From Oegoconia quadripuncta (Eukaryota; Arthropoda; Insecta; Lepidoptera; Autostichidae): 64,000 bases of DNA. Shown here in pieces: positions 63,700 through 64,000 of this stretch. Both the position numbers and the translations under genes were made by a program. The notes beneath the pieces were generated by a model. That model made no database searches. It was not told where the DNA came from and saw only the letters and a list, made by a program, of their open reading frames with translations. The DNA is taken from contig OX438749.1 of the NCBI GenBank assembly GCA_949316235.1, positions 6,094,914 to 6,158,913 on the forward strand, given 5' to 3'. Within the stretch, counting starts at the first letter, position 1. Every line of letters starts with the position of its first letter.

Positions 63700-64000
63700 T
63701 ATTTTTTTTATTTGGGAGGTCGGCAAACGAGCATGCGGGTCACCTGATGGAAAGCAATTATCACCGCCCATGGACACCAAAGGGGTCACAGATGCGTTGC
63801 CGGCCTTTGAGGAAGATGTAGGCTCGTTTCTTGAAGGTTCCAATGTCGTACTCGTTCGGGAATACCGCTGCAGGAAGTCCGTTCCACAGGGTGGTCGTAC
63901 GTGGTAGGAAGTTTCTTGAGAAACGTACAATGGTAGACTTCCAGTCATCCAGGTGCAGGTGCAGGTGCATCACCAAATGCAGGATTCGCCTTAAAATCGC
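63700..64000 (-). pseudogene. L-D LINE tail, copy 3 (extends beyond window)
   Basis: The minus frame to 63761 reads [68 protein letters not shown], nearly the same as 1773..1988. The 3' UTR has CATCAGGTGACCCGCATGCT and ends in A-rich sequence at about 63703. The upstream part is cut by the window end. Confidence 0.85.

Overview
This window looks like nuclear DNA of a lepidopteran insect (moth or butterfly). It is AT-rich and intron/intergene-like, with no prokaryotic gene organisation. It carries dispersed repeats of the kind common in Lepidoptera: tRNA-headed SINEs with a 3' end like TTGTGCATAAAA, a CTAG-ended repeat with GCGGGCGGAAAGCTAG, the CGACTTCAAAAAAGGAGG repeat, mariner elements, and many 5'-truncated non-LTR retrotransposon tails. 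The species cannot be told from the sequence.

Cellular coding content is sparse. The best candidates are a 205-bp internal exon on the minus strand (18602..18806) with both splice sites and one open frame, and a TATA/initiator promoter at 57245..57280 leading to short spliced exons (57276..57376, 57900..57996, 58341..58496) that run into an inserted LINE. A THAP-type first exon (48044..48123) and a PHD-like zinc-finger exon (2839..3048, minus) also have good splice signals, but both lie inside DNA transposons. An OTU-like fragment (33033..) and several unrecognised open frames are weaker.

Layout. 1-1.1 kb: intact mariner transposase, left end outside the window. 1.7-3.6 kb: LINE tail, Helitron-like repeat, pogo-like element with a PHD-type exon. 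4-9.4 kb: SINEs including a 5S rRNA-derived one, a minus-strand LINE, a nested LINE in a Helitron-like repeat, and a degenerate ~1.05-kb inverted-repeat element. 9.4-9.75 kb: TACAATATAA satellite. 10-21 kb: SINEs, nested LINE tails, several foldback MITEs, the minus-strand exon and an RTE fragment. 22-28.3 kb: foldback elements, a tandemly duplicated repeat, a broken mariner, and a 77-bp-arm palindrome. 29.7-30.9 kb: a DNA transposon with ~255-bp terminal inverted repeats, next to a tRNA-Lys primer binding site of an LTR element. 31-47 kb: repeats, OTU-like fragment, SINEs, LINE, MITEs, mariner relic. 47.86-49.86 kb: a P-type transposon with 8-bp target duplication, a THAP exon and several MITEs nested inside. 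50-64 kb: LINE tails, SINEs, LINE-in-LINE nesting, the promoter-exon unit and a LINE reverse transcriptase.

The window is mainly a record of layered transposon insertion. Several insertions are backed by target-site duplications or by uninterrupted copies of the target elsewhere in the window. Family names used below (SINE-A to -D, SINE-5S, L-A to L-F, Hel-H) are local labels for copies compared within this window, not database names.
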